This document shows, one piece after another, positions 8,806 through 17,533 of a stretch of 64,000 nucleotides of DNA. Under the pieces are notes generated by a model. That model saw only the letters and a program-made list of their open reading frames with translations, was not told the DNA's origin and ran no database searches. Source of the stretch: a bacterium (GTDB lineage: Bacteria > Actinomycetota > Acidimicrobiia > Acidimicrobiales > CATQHL01); contig JAPOVS010000067.1 in assembly GCA_026708055.1 (NCBI GenBank), positions 1-64,000 on the forward strand, given 5' to 3'. The number at the start of each line of letters is the position of its first letter. Position 1 is the stretch's first letter. Made by a program: the position numbers and the translations under genes.

Positions 8806-9271
8806 GTTCTCGACGCGCCGGATGCTGGTGAACGCCTCGCCCTCGGACTGTTTCGACGTCGTCGTGGACTTCGAGCAGTACCCGCAGTGGGCGCCGGACA
8901 TCAAGGAGGCCCGTGTCCTTCGACGGGACGACAGCGGTGCCGGCGGTCTCGTGGCGTTCCGGGCCGCGGCGATGGGCCGCAGTGTGACCTACACGCTCAA
9001 GTACTTCTACGGCTCCAACCCGCTGCGGGTGGCCTGGCGGCTTACCGAGGGCGACCAGGTCCGCCACCTGGACGGTGAGTACGAGCTGGCGCCGTCGGCC
9101 GACGACGAGGGCAAGACCCTCATCACCTACTCGCTCGCGGCCGAACTGGCGGTGGCGGTGCCCGGGTTCGTGAAGCGCCGGGCGGAGTCGCGCATCATGC
9201 AGGCGGCGCTCGACCAGTTGCGGCGCCGCATCGAGTCGGTCAGCGCGGAGCGGGCGCAGCGGCGCGGGTGA
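8798..9271 (+). CDS. SRPBCC / polyketide cyclase-dehydrase-like lipid-binding protein
   Basis: This 157-residue protein has the START-like (SRPBCC, Polyketide_cyc) pattern: an opening strand (FSTRRMLVNASPSDCFDVVV), then DFEQYPQWAPDIKEARVLRR, a run of beta strands around VTYTLKYFYGSNPLRVAWRL, and a long C-terminal helix from FVKRRAESRIMQAALDQLRR. Proteins with this fold bind hydrophobic ligands in a cavity. The ATG at 8798 follows a GGAGG at 8789-8793. An SRPBCC protein near pimB' is a recurrent actinobacterial arrangement. The ligand is unknown. Confidence 0.85.
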   Translation: MVEFSTRRMLVNASPSDCFDVVVDFEQYPQWAPDIKEARVLRRDDSGAGGLVAFRAAAMGRSVTYTLKYFYGSNPLRVAWRLTEGDQVRHLDGEYELAPSADDEGKTLITYSLAAELAVAVPGFVKRRAESRIMQAALDQLRRRIESVSAERAQRRG

Positions 9272-9344
9272 GACCCGCGGCGAGCGACAGCCGGCCCGGG
9301 CCGCCCTCGCACATCGGGCCGCCCTCGCGGCTGCCGGTGCCGTG

Positions 9345-10334
9345 ATGGCCGGACGCCTGGCGGGCTTCGACATCGGCGGGACGAACATCCGGGCCGAGGT
9401 GCTCGGTCCGGGCGGCGCCACAGGGCACGCGGCCCGGCGCGGCGACCGCCCCGACAGCATGGCCGGCATCGTCGACGCGATCTGCGACATGGTGCGCGGG
9501 ATGGAGCAGGAGTTGGCCGAGCCGGTCGCCGCGCTCGGCGTGGGGTGCGCCGGGATCGTGGACCGGTCGGGTGTGGTGGCAACATCCCCGAACATTCCCG
9601 CCATTGCGGACTTCCCGCTGCGTTCGATGCTGACCGGGCGCCTGCGCCGCCCGGTGGTGGTGGACAACGACGCCACCGCGGCCCTGCGCGGCGAGATGGA
9701 GGGTGGGGCCGCTGCCGGTGTCGCCGACGCCCTGCTGGTGACCTTCGGGACCGGGATCGGCGCGGCGCTGCTGCTCGACGGCGAGATCCGGCGCGGCGCG
9801 CACGGCCTGGCCGGCGAGGCGGGGCACATGATCGTGGCCCCGGACGGGCCCGAGTGCCTGTGCGGTCGCCGGGGCTGCTGGGAGCGACTGGCCTCCGGCG
9901 AGGCGCTCGGGCGAGCCGCCCGGGAAGCCGTCCGTGCCGGGAAGGCGCCGGCGCTGAGCGACCGGGCGGCCGGTCGCGCCGAAGCGCTCCGGGGTGAGCA
10001 CGTGGGAGAGTTGGCGACCGCCGGCGACCCGGTGGCACGCGGGCTGCTGCGCGATCTCTCCTTCTGGGTGGCGCTGGGGCTCAACAACCTGATCCTGGTG
10101 CTGTCGCCGGAGGTGGTCGTGCTCGGCGGGGGATTGTCCGAACTGGGCGAGGTGTTCCTGGCGCCGGTGCGCGACGCCCTGTCGGAGATCCTCGTGGAAC
10201 AGGGCAGGAGGCCCACCGTGGAAGTGCGCCAGGCCCGCCACGGCGACCGGGCGGGTGTCGTCGGTGCGGCCCACTTGGCGCTGGACGCCCTCGGCGGGCC
10301 GGATCTCCACGGAGCGGGCGGGCGCGCTCGCTAG
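9345..10334 (+). CDS. ROK-family sugar kinase (probable glucokinase)
   Basis: This is probably the polypeptide that phosphorylates glucose or a related hexose with ATP in the cytosol. It has about 329 residues. It begins with the phosphate-binding motif [13 protein letters not shown], has [14 protein letters not shown] with the catalytic Asp, [26 protein letters not shown], and the ROK zinc site [13 protein letters not shown] 9345 and GTG 9342 are adjacent alternative starts. The gene follows the SRPBCC gene by about 70 bases. Phosphofructokinase two genes downstream supports a glycolytic role. Sugar specificity cannot be read from the sequence. Confidence 0.88.
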   Translation: MAGRLAGFDIGGTNIRAEVLGPGGATGHAARRGDRPDSMAGIVDAICDMVRGMEQELAEPVAALGVGCAGIVDRSGVVATSPNIPAIADFPLRSMLTGRLRRPVVVDNDATAALRGEMEGGAAAGVADALLVTFGTGIGAALLLDGEIRRGAHGLAGEAGHMIVAPDGPECLCGRRGCWERLASGEALGRAAREAVRAGKAPALSDRAAGRAEALRGEHVGELATAGDPVARGLLRDLSFWVALGLNNLILVLSPEVVVLGGGLSELGEVFLAPVRDALSEILVEQGRRPTVEVRQARHGDRAGVVGAAHLALDALGGPDLHGAGGRAR

Positions 10335-10345
10335 TCTCGGAAGCG

Positions 10346-11521
10346 ATGGAGTTCCGCCGCATCACCAACCTCCCGCCGTACGTCTTCTCGGTGATCGACC
10401 GCCTCAAGGTGGAGGGCCGGCGCCGCGGCGAGGACATCATCGACCTGGGTTTCGGCAATCCCGACATCCCCTCGCCCGACATCGCCGTCGAGAAACTGGC
10501 CGAGGCCGCCCGCAACCCGCGCAACCATCGCTACTCCCTCAGCCGGGGGATTCCCAAGCTCCGCAGCGCCGTGGCGGACCTGTACCTCCGCCGGTTCGGC
10601 GTCGAACTCGACCCCGAGACGCAGATCATCAACACCATCGGCGCCAAGGAGGGACTCTCGCACCTGATGTGGGTGGTGTTGCAGCCGGGCGACGCTGTGC
10701 TGGTGCCGGCGCCCTCGTATCCGATCCACCTCTTCGCGCCGCTCTTCGCCGGCGCGGAGATCCGCAACATCCCCCTCTCGGTGGGCGACGACCTCGACGA
10801 GGCGCTCCAGCAGCGCTGGGAGTACTCGTGGCCCAAGCCGCGGGTCATCCTGCTCTCGTTCCCGCACAATCCGACGACCACCTGCGTGGATCTGGACTTC
10901 ATGCAGCGGGTCGTGGACTTCGCCCGCCAGCACGAGGTCCTGGTGGTCCACGACTTCGCCTACGCCGACGTCGCCTTCGACGGCTACCGGCCGCCGTCGA
11001 TCCTGGAGGCCGACGGCGCAACCGACGTGGCGGTGGAGTTCTACTCGCTCACCAAGTCCTTCTCGATGGCCGGCTGGCGGGTTGCCTTCATGGCGGGCAA
11101 CGCCGAAGCGGTGGCCGCGCTCGCCAAGCTCAAGTCATACCTGGACTACGGCACGTTCCAGCCGGTCCAGATCGCCGCCACCGTGACTCTCAACGAGGCG
11201 GCCGACTACCCGAAGCTGGTGAGCGACACCTACCAGAGTCGCCGCGACAGCCTGTGCGAGGGTCTGGCGCGCATCGGCTGGCCGGTGGATCCACCGAAGG
11301 GAACGATGTTCGTCTGGGCGCCGATCCCGGAGGGCTACCGCCACATGGACTCGGTCGGCTTCGCCTCCTTCCTCGTCACCGAGGCGAATGTGGCCACCTC
11401 GCCCGGCGGCGGGTTCGGGCCCGGCGGGGAGGGCTACGTGCGCTTCGCGCTCATCGAGAACGAGCAGCGCATCGGCCAGGCGGTACGGAACCTGCGCAAG
11501 GCGCTGCCCGCGCTCGGCTGA
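10346..11521 (+). CDS. Class I/II PLP aminotransferase, AlaC/alanine transaminase-like
   Basis: The 391-residue fold-type I aminotransferase resembles AlaC-type glutamate-pyruvate transaminases. It has an N-terminal [12 protein letters not shown] segment, GAKEGLSHL, the pyridoxal-phosphate-contacting [23 protein letters not shown], the Schiff-base lysine in [13 protein letters not shown] (near residue 240), and a C-terminal [12 protein letters not shown] with the carboxylate-binding Arg. It starts 12 bases after the ROK kinase and ends seven bases before phosphofructokinase, so the three probably share a transcript. Amino-donor specificity is inferred. Confidence 0.88.
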   Translation: MEFRRITNLPPYVFSVIDRLKVEGRRRGEDIIDLGFGNPDIPSPDIAVEKLAEAARNPRNHRYSLSRGIPKLRSAVADLYLRRFGVELDPETQIINTIGAKEGLSHLMWVVLQPGDAVLVPAPSYPIHLFAPLFAGAEIRNIPLSVGDDLDEALQQRWEYSWPKPRVILLSFPHNPTTTCVDLDFMQRVVDFARQHEVLVVHDFAYADVAFDGYRPPSILEADGATDVAVEFYSLTKSFSMAGWRVAFMAGNAEAVAALAKLKSYLDYGTFQPVQIAATVTLNEAADYPKLVSDTYQSRRDSLCEGLARIGWPVDPPKGTMFVWAPIPEGYRHMDSVGFASFLVTEANVATSPGGGFGPGGEGYVRFALIENEQRIGQAVRNLRKALPALG

Positions 11522-11527
11522 CTTCCC

Positions 11528-12559
11528 GTGCGACTCGGCATCCTGACCGGCGGTGGCGACTGTCCGGGGTTGAACGCCGTGATCCGGGCCGTGGTGCTGC
11601 ACGGTGCCCGGCGCTGGGGAGACGAGGTGCTGGGTTTCCGGGACGGATGGCGGGGAGTCGTCGAGGACGACGCGGTCCCGGTGACTCCCGAGCGCGCCGC
11701 GCGGATCCTGGCCCGGGGCGGCACGATCCTCGGTACCTCGCGCATCCAGCCCTACAGGACCGCGGACGGTCCGGCCAGAGTGGCCGACGTGCTGGCCGGC
11801 CGGGATGTGGCGGCGCTGATCGTCGTCGGCGGTGAGGGGACTCTGAGCGTGGCGCACAGGCTGTACCGCGATCTCGGCGTGCCGCTCGTGGGCGTGCCCA
11901 AGACAATCGACAACGACGTCGGCGGCACCCAGCTGACCTTCGGCTTCGAGACCGCGGTGCAGACCGCCACCGACGCAATCGATCGGTTGCACACCACCGC
12001 CGAGTCGCATCACAGGGTCATGGTCGTGGAGGTGATGGGCCGCCACGCCGGCCACGTGGCGCTGTGGGCGGGCATCGCCGGCGGTGCGGCCGCCACCCTG
12101 GTGCCGGAGCGGCCCTTCGACATCGCTGCGATCGCCGCGGAGTTGCGCAGCCTCCACGACGACGGCGCCCAGTCCTCGGTGGTCGTCGTGGCCGAGGGCG
12201 CCCGACCGGTGCCGGGCACCCTGGAGGTGCCCGAGCCCGGCGTCGACGAGTACGGGCATATCCGCCTCGGCGGGATCGGGGCCATCGTGGCGTCCGAGAT
12301 CGAGCGGCGCACCGGCCTGGAGACCCGGATCACTGTGCTGGGCCACACCCAGCGTGGCGGCACCCCGACGGCTTTCGATCGCGTGCTGTGCAGCTCCTTC
12401 GGGGTGGCGGCGGTGGACGCCGCCCACGCAGGCGCGTTCGGCCGGATGGTGGCGGTGGAGGCCGGCAGGATCGCGCTGGTGCCGCTGGAGGATGCCACCG
12501 CGGCGGCCAAGCCGATCCCCGACGGGCTCTGGGAGGTGGCGGAGGCCTGCCGCTCCTAG
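11528..12559 (+). CDS. pfkA: 6-phosphofructokinase (group III type)
   Basis: This enzyme phosphorylates fructose 6-phosphate at C1 in glycolysis. It has 343 residues with ILTGGGDCPGLNAVIR, VVGGEGTLSVA, PKTIDNDVGGT and MGRHAGHVAL. The residue equivalent to Gly104 of the E. coli enzyme is Gly, which favours ATP, while position 124 is Lys, as in pyrophosphate-using and group III enzymes. The Gly/Lys combination is typical of actinobacterial ATP-dependent enzymes, but this reading is from two residues only. The start is GTG 11528. The stop overlaps the stop of the convergent lipoprotein gene. Confidence 0.92.
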   Translation: MRLGILTGGGDCPGLNAVIRAVVLHGARRWGDEVLGFRDGWRGVVEDDAVPVTPERAARILARGGTILGTSRIQPYRTADGPARVADVLAGRDVAALIVVGGEGTLSVAHRLYRDLGVPLVGVPKTIDNDVGGTQLTFGFETAVQTATDAIDRLHTTAESHHRVMVVEVMGRHAGHVALWAGIAGGAAATLVPERPFDIAAIAAELRSLHDDGAQSSVVVVAEGARPVPGTLEVPEPGVDEYGHIRLGGIGAIVASEIERRTGLETRITVLGHTQRGGTPTAFDRVLCSSFGVAAVDAAHAGAFGRMVAVEAGRIALVPLEDATAAAKPIPDGLWEVAEACRS

Positions 12560-13212
12560 CCGCCCCCGCCGGGCCCGGGCGGTGGTCCGGGCGGTCGCAA
12601 CGAGGCATAGTGCACCCGCCCCACCGGCGCCTCCACGTCGCCCTCATCGGTGGGCAGGGCGCGGGGCTCGCCCTCGATCAGCACCCAGAGCCAATCCACA
12701 CCGGGGAGTTCGGTGGCGGTGTAGACCAGTTGGGCGATCGCCAGGCTCTGGAGCGCGCCCTCGATCTGCTCCAGCGTCCCCTCGGCGAGATTCACCTGCA
12801 GCACGCCGTTGGTGAGATCGCTGCCGAGGACGACCGTCCCGGCGGGAATGACCGAGGTGAGCCCCGCGGAGGCCTCCTCCTCGGTCGGCCCCTCGATGAG
12901 TGCGTCGAGGGCGGCCACCAGGCCTGCGGGTGTGGCCAACTCGCGCTCGACGGGCTGGCTCAGGACCTCACCGTCCACGAAGTAGAGGTAGACGCTCTGG
13001 CGTGGCACCGGCGCCTCGGTGGAGGTCGTGGTCGTGGCCGGGATCGCCAACTCCTCCGGGAGGTCCGAGGGGTCCAGGACACGCGGCGCCGGATCCTGGG
13101 GCACGCCGCACGCCGCGGCTGTGACCAGCACCGCCAGGGTTGCCAGCAGTGCGGGAAGGGACCGCCGGGCGGGAACGGACCGCCGGAGTGGGGGCCGGCG
13201 CGAGGCGCTCAC
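12556..13212 (-). CDS. GerMN-domain lipoprotein, short LpqB-like
   Basis: The 218-residue product begins with a basic stretch, a hydrophobic segment (LPALLATLAVLVTAAACG) and a lipobox (TAAAC) that predicts lipidation at the Cys and anchoring on the outer face of the membrane. The rest is a GerMN domain (VYLYFVDGEVL, LDALIEGP, NGVLQVNLAEGTLEQIEGALQ) followed by a Pro/Gly-rich tail. In actinobacteria mtrA-mtrB is followed by lpqB, a GerMN lipoprotein of about 580 residues that modulates MtrB. Here only the GerMN part is present and the C-terminal propeller-like half is absent. It overlaps the histidine kinase by four bases. Confidence 0.8.
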   Translation of the reverse strand: MSASRRPPLRRSVPARRSLPALLATLAVLVTAAACGVPQDPAPRVLDPSDLPEELAIPATTTTSTEAPVPRQSVYLYFVDGEVLSQPVERELATPAGLVAALDALIEGPTEEEASAGLTSVIPAGTVVLGSDLTNGVLQVNLAEGTLEQIEGALQSLAIAQLVYTATELPGVDWLWVLIEGEPRALPTDEGDVEAPVGRVHYASLRPPGPPPGPGGGG

Positions 13213-14588
13213 AGCTCGTTCACCGGGAGTGTGACGACGAAGCGGGCGCCGGATGCGCCGTCGGCGCGCTCGGTCACGCGGACCGAGCCGCCGTGCAGGC
13301 GAACATGTTCGGCCACCAGCGCCAGCCCCAGCCCGGTACCGCTGAAACGTCCCCCCGAGGTCCGCCGGCTGCCGCGGGAGAAGCGGTCGAAGATGACGTC
13401 GCGGTCCTCGGGGCTCACACCCGGCCCGGCGTCGATCACCGAGATCTCCACCGAGGTGTCGAAGCGCTCGACGTGGATCCGGGTGGCGCCGCCGGCGTGG
13501 TTCTGCGCGTTCTCCAGCAGGTTCGCCATGACCTGTGCCAGGCGCCGCCGGTCGGCCCGCAGCACCAGACCCTCGGTGTCGGGATCGCGAGTGACCCGGG
13601 GGGTGTGACCGGCGGCGCGAGCCGCCTGCTGGACGAACTCGATGATCTCGAATTCCTCCAGTTCCAGGGCGGCGGCTCCCACGTCGTAGCGGGAGATCTC
13701 CAGCAGGTCGGCGACGAGTTGCTTGAAGTGCTCGAGGTCGGCGGTGAGCAGGTTGAGTGCGGTCTGGGACCGCACCGGCAACTCCCCCTGGCGCCTGCGC
13801 AGGACCTCCAGGGACGCCGTGAGCGTCATGAGGGGCGAGCGCAGCTCGTGGCTCACGTTCGAGGCGAAGCGGGCGTCGCGCTCGATGCGGTCCTGCAGGG
13901 CGGTGGCCATCTGGTTGAACGAGCGCGACAGCCGCTCCAGATCGGGGTCGGCGCCCTCGAGGCGCGTGTTGAGATCGCCGGCGGCGATGGCCTCGGCCGC
14001 CTCGCCGATGTCGGTGAGGGGTTGCACCGCGCGCTGCGACGCCCAGATGCCGATGCCGATGCCGGCGAGCACCGTGATGGCGCTCCCGGTGAGGAGTGCG
14101 ATCAGCAGCGAGCTGAGCGTGTCGGCGATGTCGTCCAGCGGCACCGCCTCGTAGTAGGCGGCGTCGATGTCGAAGTAGGGAATGCCGATGACGGCGAAGG
14201 GGGATTCCCCCACGACGTAGCGCATCTGCGCGGCGCGGCCTCCCGCCACGGTGTCCTTGAGGAGCGGATCGATCTGCGGCTCGCTGAACTCCACGGGATT
14301 GGCCGAGAGCCAGAGATCGCCGAAGCGGATGACCGGGCGGGCCCCGAGCGGTGTGTAGAGGTTCTGCAGCAGGTCGCGTAGCTGTTGCTCGGTCGACTCG
14401 GCGTCGATGAGCCGGCTCACCTGGGTGGCGTTGAACAGGACGCGCGCCAGGGAGGTGTCCTCCCGGCGGGTCAGCAGGTTGTCCCGTGTCAGCTCGTAGG
14501 TGATGAGCGAGAGCCCGGCGGCGAGCACGAGCGCCCCGAGGCCGAAGACCAGGCTGACGCGCAGCCGCAGGGAGACGCGCGCGGCCAC
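13209..14588 (-). CDS. mtrB: Sensor histidine kinase, MtrB-like
   Basis: The 459-residue membrane sensor has two transmembrane segments flanking an extracytoplasmic domain: one near residues 7-28 and one near residues 160-185. After these come a HAMP linker (VQPLTDIGEAAEAIAAGDLN), a HisKA domain with the phosphoacceptor in SNVSHELRSPLM, an N-box (MANLLENAQNHAGG) and a G-box (FSGTGLGLALVAEH). It should autophosphorylate and pass the phosphate to the adjacent response regulator. It lies five bases after the regulator gene and overlaps the downstream lipoprotein. The MtrB assignment rests on gene order and regulator similarity; in the reference actinobacteria MtrAB controls cell wall and division genes. 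Confidence 0.87.
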   Translation of the reverse strand: MAARVSLRLRVSLVFGLGALVLAAGLSLITYELTRDNLLTRREDTSLARVLFNATQVSRLIDAESTEQQLRDLLQNLYTPLGARPVIRFGDLWLSANPVEFSEPQIDPLLKDTVAGGRAAQMRYVVGESPFAVIGIPYFDIDAAYYEAVPLDDIADTLSSLLIALLTGSAITVLAGIGIGIWASQRAVQPLTDIGEAAEAIAAGDLNTRLEGADPDLERLSRSFNQMATALQDRIERDARFASNVSHELRSPLMTLTASLEVLRRRQGELPVRSQTALNLLTADLEHFKQLVADLLEISRYDVGAAALELEEFEIIEFVQQAARAAGHTPRVTRDPDTEGLVLRADRRRLAQVMANLLENAQNHAGGATRIHVERFDTSVEISVIDAGPGVSPEDRDVIFDRFSRGSRRTSGGRFSGTGLGLALVAEHVRLHGGSVRVTERADGASGARFVVTLPVNEL

Positions 14589-14593
14589 GGTTG

Positions 14594-15283
14594 CTAGGGC
14601 TGCAGCTTGTACCCCTCGCCGCGGACGGTCACGACGTGGCGGGGATTGGCAGGGTCGGTTTCGATCTTGGTCCGGAGGCGGCGGATGTGCACATCCACGA
14701 GCCGGCTGTCGCCGAAGTAGCCGTAGCCCCAGATCCGCTCCAGCAGCACCTCCCGGCTGAGGGTGCGCCCGGGGCTGGAGGCCAGCTCGACGAGCAGGCG
14801 GAGTTCGGTCTTGGTGAGGTTGATCTCCTGTCTGCCCCGGCGCACGACGCCCTCCTCGGCGAAGACCTCCAGGTCGGCGAAGATGAAGTTGGTGAGCGGT
14901 CCCTCGGCGGTGCGGGCCCGCCGCAGCAGCGCCCGGATGCGCGCCGAGAGCTCCTTGGGTGCGAACGGCTTGGTGAGGTAGTCGTCCGCGCCGGCCTCCA
15001 GCCCGGCCACGATGTCATGGGTGTCCTCCCGGGCGGTGACCATGACGATCGGAACGTTGCTGATCCGCCGCAGCGAGCGGCACACCTCGAACCCGTCCAC
15101 GCCCGGCAGCATGATGTCGATCAGCACCACGTCGGCGGGTTGGCGCCGGAAGATGCTCAGCGCGGCCTCGCCGTTGGAGGATTCCTCCACCTCCCAGCCT
15201 TCGTCCTCGAGGGCCAGCCGCAGGGAGGTACGAATGCGCTCGTCGTCCTCCACGGTCAGGATCCGCGTCGCCATGGTCACCAT
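14594..15283 (-). CDS. mtrA: OmpR-family response regulator, MtrA-like
   Basis: This DNA-binding regulator of 229 residues has an N-terminal receiver domain with the acidic pair in VEDDE, the phosphoacceptor Asp in DVVLIDIMLPGVDGF, and the switch residues in MVTAR and TKPF. The C-terminal winged helix (LTKTELRLLVELASSPGRTL and RLVDVHIRRLRTKIE, ending RGEGYKL) binds DNA. It is the likely partner of the kinase next to it. ATG 15283 and ATG 15274 are both possible starts, and the second gives a typical MATRILTVEDD N-terminus. The gap of about 30 bases to the preceding minus-strand reading frame suggests cotranscription or a closely placed promoter. Confidence 0.9.
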   Translation of the reverse strand: MVTMATRILTVEDDERIRTSLRLALEDEGWEVEESSNGEAALSIFRRQPADVVLIDIMLPGVDGFEVCRSLRRISNVPIVMVTAREDTHDIVAGLEAGADDYLTKPFAPKELSARIRALLRRARTAEGPLTNFIFADLEVFAEEGVVRRGRQEINLTKTELRLLVELASSPGRTLSREVLLERIWGYGYFGDSRLVDVHIRRLRTKIETDPANPRHVVTVRGEGYKLQP

Positions 15284-15313
15284 GCTGCCCCAATTCGCAG
15301 GTCGCTGCCGTGC

Positions 15314-15394
15314 TCAGGGCCTGTCGGCGGCCTCGGCGGCCAACTCGACGGCGAGTTGCCGGAGGGCTTCGAGGTCGGTGTCGCCGGAAGTCAC
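15314..15394 (-). CDS. Tiny coupled ORF, possible remnant of an inositol-monophosphatase N-terminus
   Basis: A 26-codon frame starts with GTG 15394, which overlaps the stop of the upstream small membrane protein as GTGA, the coupling arrangement used throughout this window. It reads MTSGDTDLEALRQLAVELAA and six more residues before TGA at 15314. The pattern LEALRQLAVELAAEA resembles the first helix of inositol monophosphatase family proteins, but the rest of such a protein is missing. It may be a truncated remnant or a genuine very short peptide. Chance coupling in GC-rich DNA cannot be excluded. Confidence 0.35.
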   Translation of the reverse strand: MTSGDTDLEALRQLAVELAAEAADRP

Positions 15395-15711
15395 CGGGCG
15401 CGCCGGCGGCCGAGCCGAAAGGCGGCCCCCGAGGCGGCCCGCGGGCCACTCCGCCACTCGTGCATGGCCCGCAGCGTCAAGGAGGCCACGACCGCCACGC
15501 CCGAGGCGCCGGCCACGGCACCCACGAGGACGCCCACTCCGAGTTGCCAGCCGCAGTCGCCGGTGCAACTCACGTCCACCAGGGCATAGCCGATGAGCCC
15601 GCCGCAGACCCCTGCCAGGAGGATCGCCAGGGTGGCCACGGCTCGTGCGCGGCGTCCCGGCAGGGCCGACCGGGAGGGAGTGCCGGCCTCGGTGCCAATC
15701 ACCCGGACCAT
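15391..15711 (-). CDS. Small membrane protein with two transmembrane segments
   Basis: The product has about 106 residues: a basic N-terminus, a first membrane segment (VATLAILLAGVCGGLIGYAL), a short loop with the pair SCTGDC, a second membrane segment (GVGVLVGAVAGASGVAVVA), and an Arg-rich C-terminus. ATG 15711 is preferred over the upstream ATG 15732 because GGAG precedes it at a suitable distance. It is divergent from dinB with only 55 bases between the two starts, so both promoters lie there. I recognise no family. Confidence 0.55.
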   Translation of the reverse strand: MVRVIGTEAGTPSRSALPGRRARAVATLAILLAGVCGGLIGYALVDVSCTGDCGWQLGVGVLVGAVAGASGVAVVASLTLRAMHEWRSGPRAASGAAFRLGRRRAR

Positions 15712-15766
15712 GCTAGGACTCCGCGCCGCCATCGCAGCGGTGCCGGGCCCGCCCTAGCGTGGCCGT

Positions 15767-16996
15767 ATGCCGCAACTCGGTGCGGCCAACGTGCTGCACG
15801 TGGACATGGATGCCTTCTTCGCCGCGGCGGAGGTGCTGCGGCGCCCTGAGTTGGCCGGCCGGGCGGTGATCGTCGGGGGAACGGGCGACCGGGGCGTCGT
15901 GGCGGCGGCCTCCTACGAGGCCCGGCGGTTCGGCGTTCACTCGGCCATGCCCACGCGGCGGGCGCGCTCGCTGTGCCCCGGAGGCGTGTTCCTGCCCGCT
16001 GATCACGATTACTACCGCGAGCTCAGCGGCAGGATCATGGAGCTGTTCGGCCGCTTCACGCCCCTGGTGGAGGCGCTCTCGCTGGACGAGGCCTTCCTGG
16101 ACGTGACCGGAGCGATGCGCCTGTTCGGCGCGCCGGCCGAGATCGCCCGGCGGATCCGCTCCGAGTTGGCGGCTGCCGAAGGACTCACCTGCTCGGTGGG
16201 GGTCGCGCCGAACAAGCTGCTGGCCAAGCTGGCCTCCGAGCAAGCCAAACCCCAGGTAGCCCCCGGCGGGGTGCATTCCGGCCGGGGAGTGGTCACCGTG
16301 GAGCCGTCCGAGGCGCTGGCGTTCCTGCACCGGTTGCCGGTGCGGTCGCTGCCGGGGGTCGGCCCGGCCACGCGGCGCCGGCTGCGGGAGTTGGGTGCGG
16401 GGACCGTCGGCGAGCTGGCGGCGCTGCCGACCGAGACCCTCGTGGACGCCTTCGGCACGGCGCACGGGCGCCGCCTGGCCGAACTCGCCGCGGCGCGCGA
16501 CCCCCGCCCCGTCGTTGCCCGGCGGGCGCCGAAGTCGCTCAGCAGCGAGGTGACATTCCCGCGGGACGTCTCGGACCGGGCCGCCCTGCAGGCCGAGGTG
16601 GTACGGCAGGCCGACGCTCTGGGAACGCGCCTGCGGGAGGCCGGCTGCACCGCCGGAACCATCGTGTTGAAGCTGCGGTTCGGTGACTTCCGGACGGTCA
16701 CCCGGTCGCGCAGCTTGTCGCGAGCCACCGCGCACGCCCCGTACATCGCCCGGGCGGGACGGAGCCTGCTGGAGGGCTTGGAGGTCGACGCCGGGGTGCG
16801 GCTCCTGGGGCTCGGCGCCGGCACGTTGACGGTCGGCGGCGGGGAGCAACTCACCCTGGACGAGGCCGCCGGGGGACCGGCGGCGGCGCTGGACGAGGCG
16901 CTCGACGAACTCAGGGCCCGGTTCGGCTCGGAGGTCATCGCCCCGGCGGGGGCTCGCTCGCCGGCCAGGCCGGAGGGAGCTGAACGCGGGCGGTGA
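15767..16996 (+). CDS. dinB: DNA polymerase IV (Y family)
   Basis: This 409-residue translesion polymerase copies past damaged bases. The palm motifs are intact: HVDMDAFFAAAE near the N-terminus, YEARRFGVHSAMP, and VEALSLDEAFLDVTG with the catalytic Asp-Glu pair. GVAPNKLLAKLASEQAKP and the helix-hairpin-helix region around LPGVGPATRRRL follow, then a little-finger domain from about residue 245. A QLTLDE segment near the C-terminus may be a weak clamp-binding motif. ATG 15767 gives the standard start. No LexA-like box was recognised upstream. Confidence 0.93.
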   Translation: MPQLGAANVLHVDMDAFFAAAEVLRRPELAGRAVIVGGTGDRGVVAAASYEARRFGVHSAMPTRRARSLCPGGVFLPADHDYYRELSGRIMELFGRFTPLVEALSLDEAFLDVTGAMRLFGAPAEIARRIRSELAAAEGLTCSVGVAPNKLLAKLASEQAKPQVAPGGVHSGRGVVTVEPSEALAFLHRLPVRSLPGVGPATRRRLRELGAGTVGELAALPTETLVDAFGTAHGRRLAELAAARDPRPVVARRAPKSLSSEVTFPRDVSDRAALQAEVVRQADALGTRLREAGCTAGTIVLKLRFGDFRTVTRSRSLSRATAHAPYIARAGRSLLEGLEVDAGVRLLGLGAGTLTVGGGEQLTLDEAAGGPAAALDEALDELRARFGSEVIAPAGARSPARPEGAERGR

Positions 16997-17102
16997 GCAC
17001 TTATGCGTTGTGGCGGAGCGCGGAGTGTGCGAGACTTGGCAGCGATCGCGGGCCGTCCATCGGTCTGCGGAACCGCTGTCGAGCGTGAAGGGAGCGAGGC
17101 CT

Positions 17103-17486
17103 GTGGCGCTGTCGGAGGACGAGCAACGGATTCTCAGCGAGATCGAGGCGAACCTCTACGAGACAGACCCGGAGTTGGCCGAAGAGGTTCGCTCCACCAC
17201 GGTGTTCCGTCACGGGTTCCGGAACCTGAGGCGGTCGGTTCTGGGATTCATCGCCGGCATCGTCTTCATGATCTTCACGCTGTCGACGTCGTTCTGGCTG
17301 TCGTTCGTGGGCTTCTTGATCATGCTGGCCTCGGCGATGTTCTTCGAGCGGAATGCCCGCTTGGTGGGGAAGGCCGGCCTGCAGCAGATCTCGCGCAATC
17401 CCCTCAGCGGCGCCTGGCGCGACGACAGCGGCACGCCCGGCCAGCGGATGCGCGATCGTTTCAACCGCGACCAGCGAGGCGACTGA
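17103..17486 (+). CDS. DUF3040 membrane protein
   Basis: This 127-residue actinobacterial family protein opens with LSEDEQRILSEIEANLYETDP, the DUF3040 hallmark, and has two closely spaced membrane segments, one around LGFIAGIVFMIFTL and one around WLSFVGFLIMLASAMFF, with a basic tail. GTG 17103 is chosen because it places the conserved LSEDE at the N-terminus and a GGGAG lies upstream; ATG 17010 would add 31 unrelated residues. In mycobacteria a DUF3040 gene sits near mraZ, which is also the case here at about 7 kb. Function is unknown. Confidence 0.85.
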   Translation: MALSEDEQRILSEIEANLYETDPELAEEVRSTTVFRHGFRNLRRSVLGFIAGIVFMIFTLSTSFWLSFVGFLIMLASAMFFERNARLVGKAGLQQISRNPLSGAWRDDSGTPGQRMRDRFNRDQRGD

Positions 17487-17533
17487 GGGCGCTCACCCCG
17501 GGCGCGCCGGCGGTTCGCACCGGCGCAGAGCGT

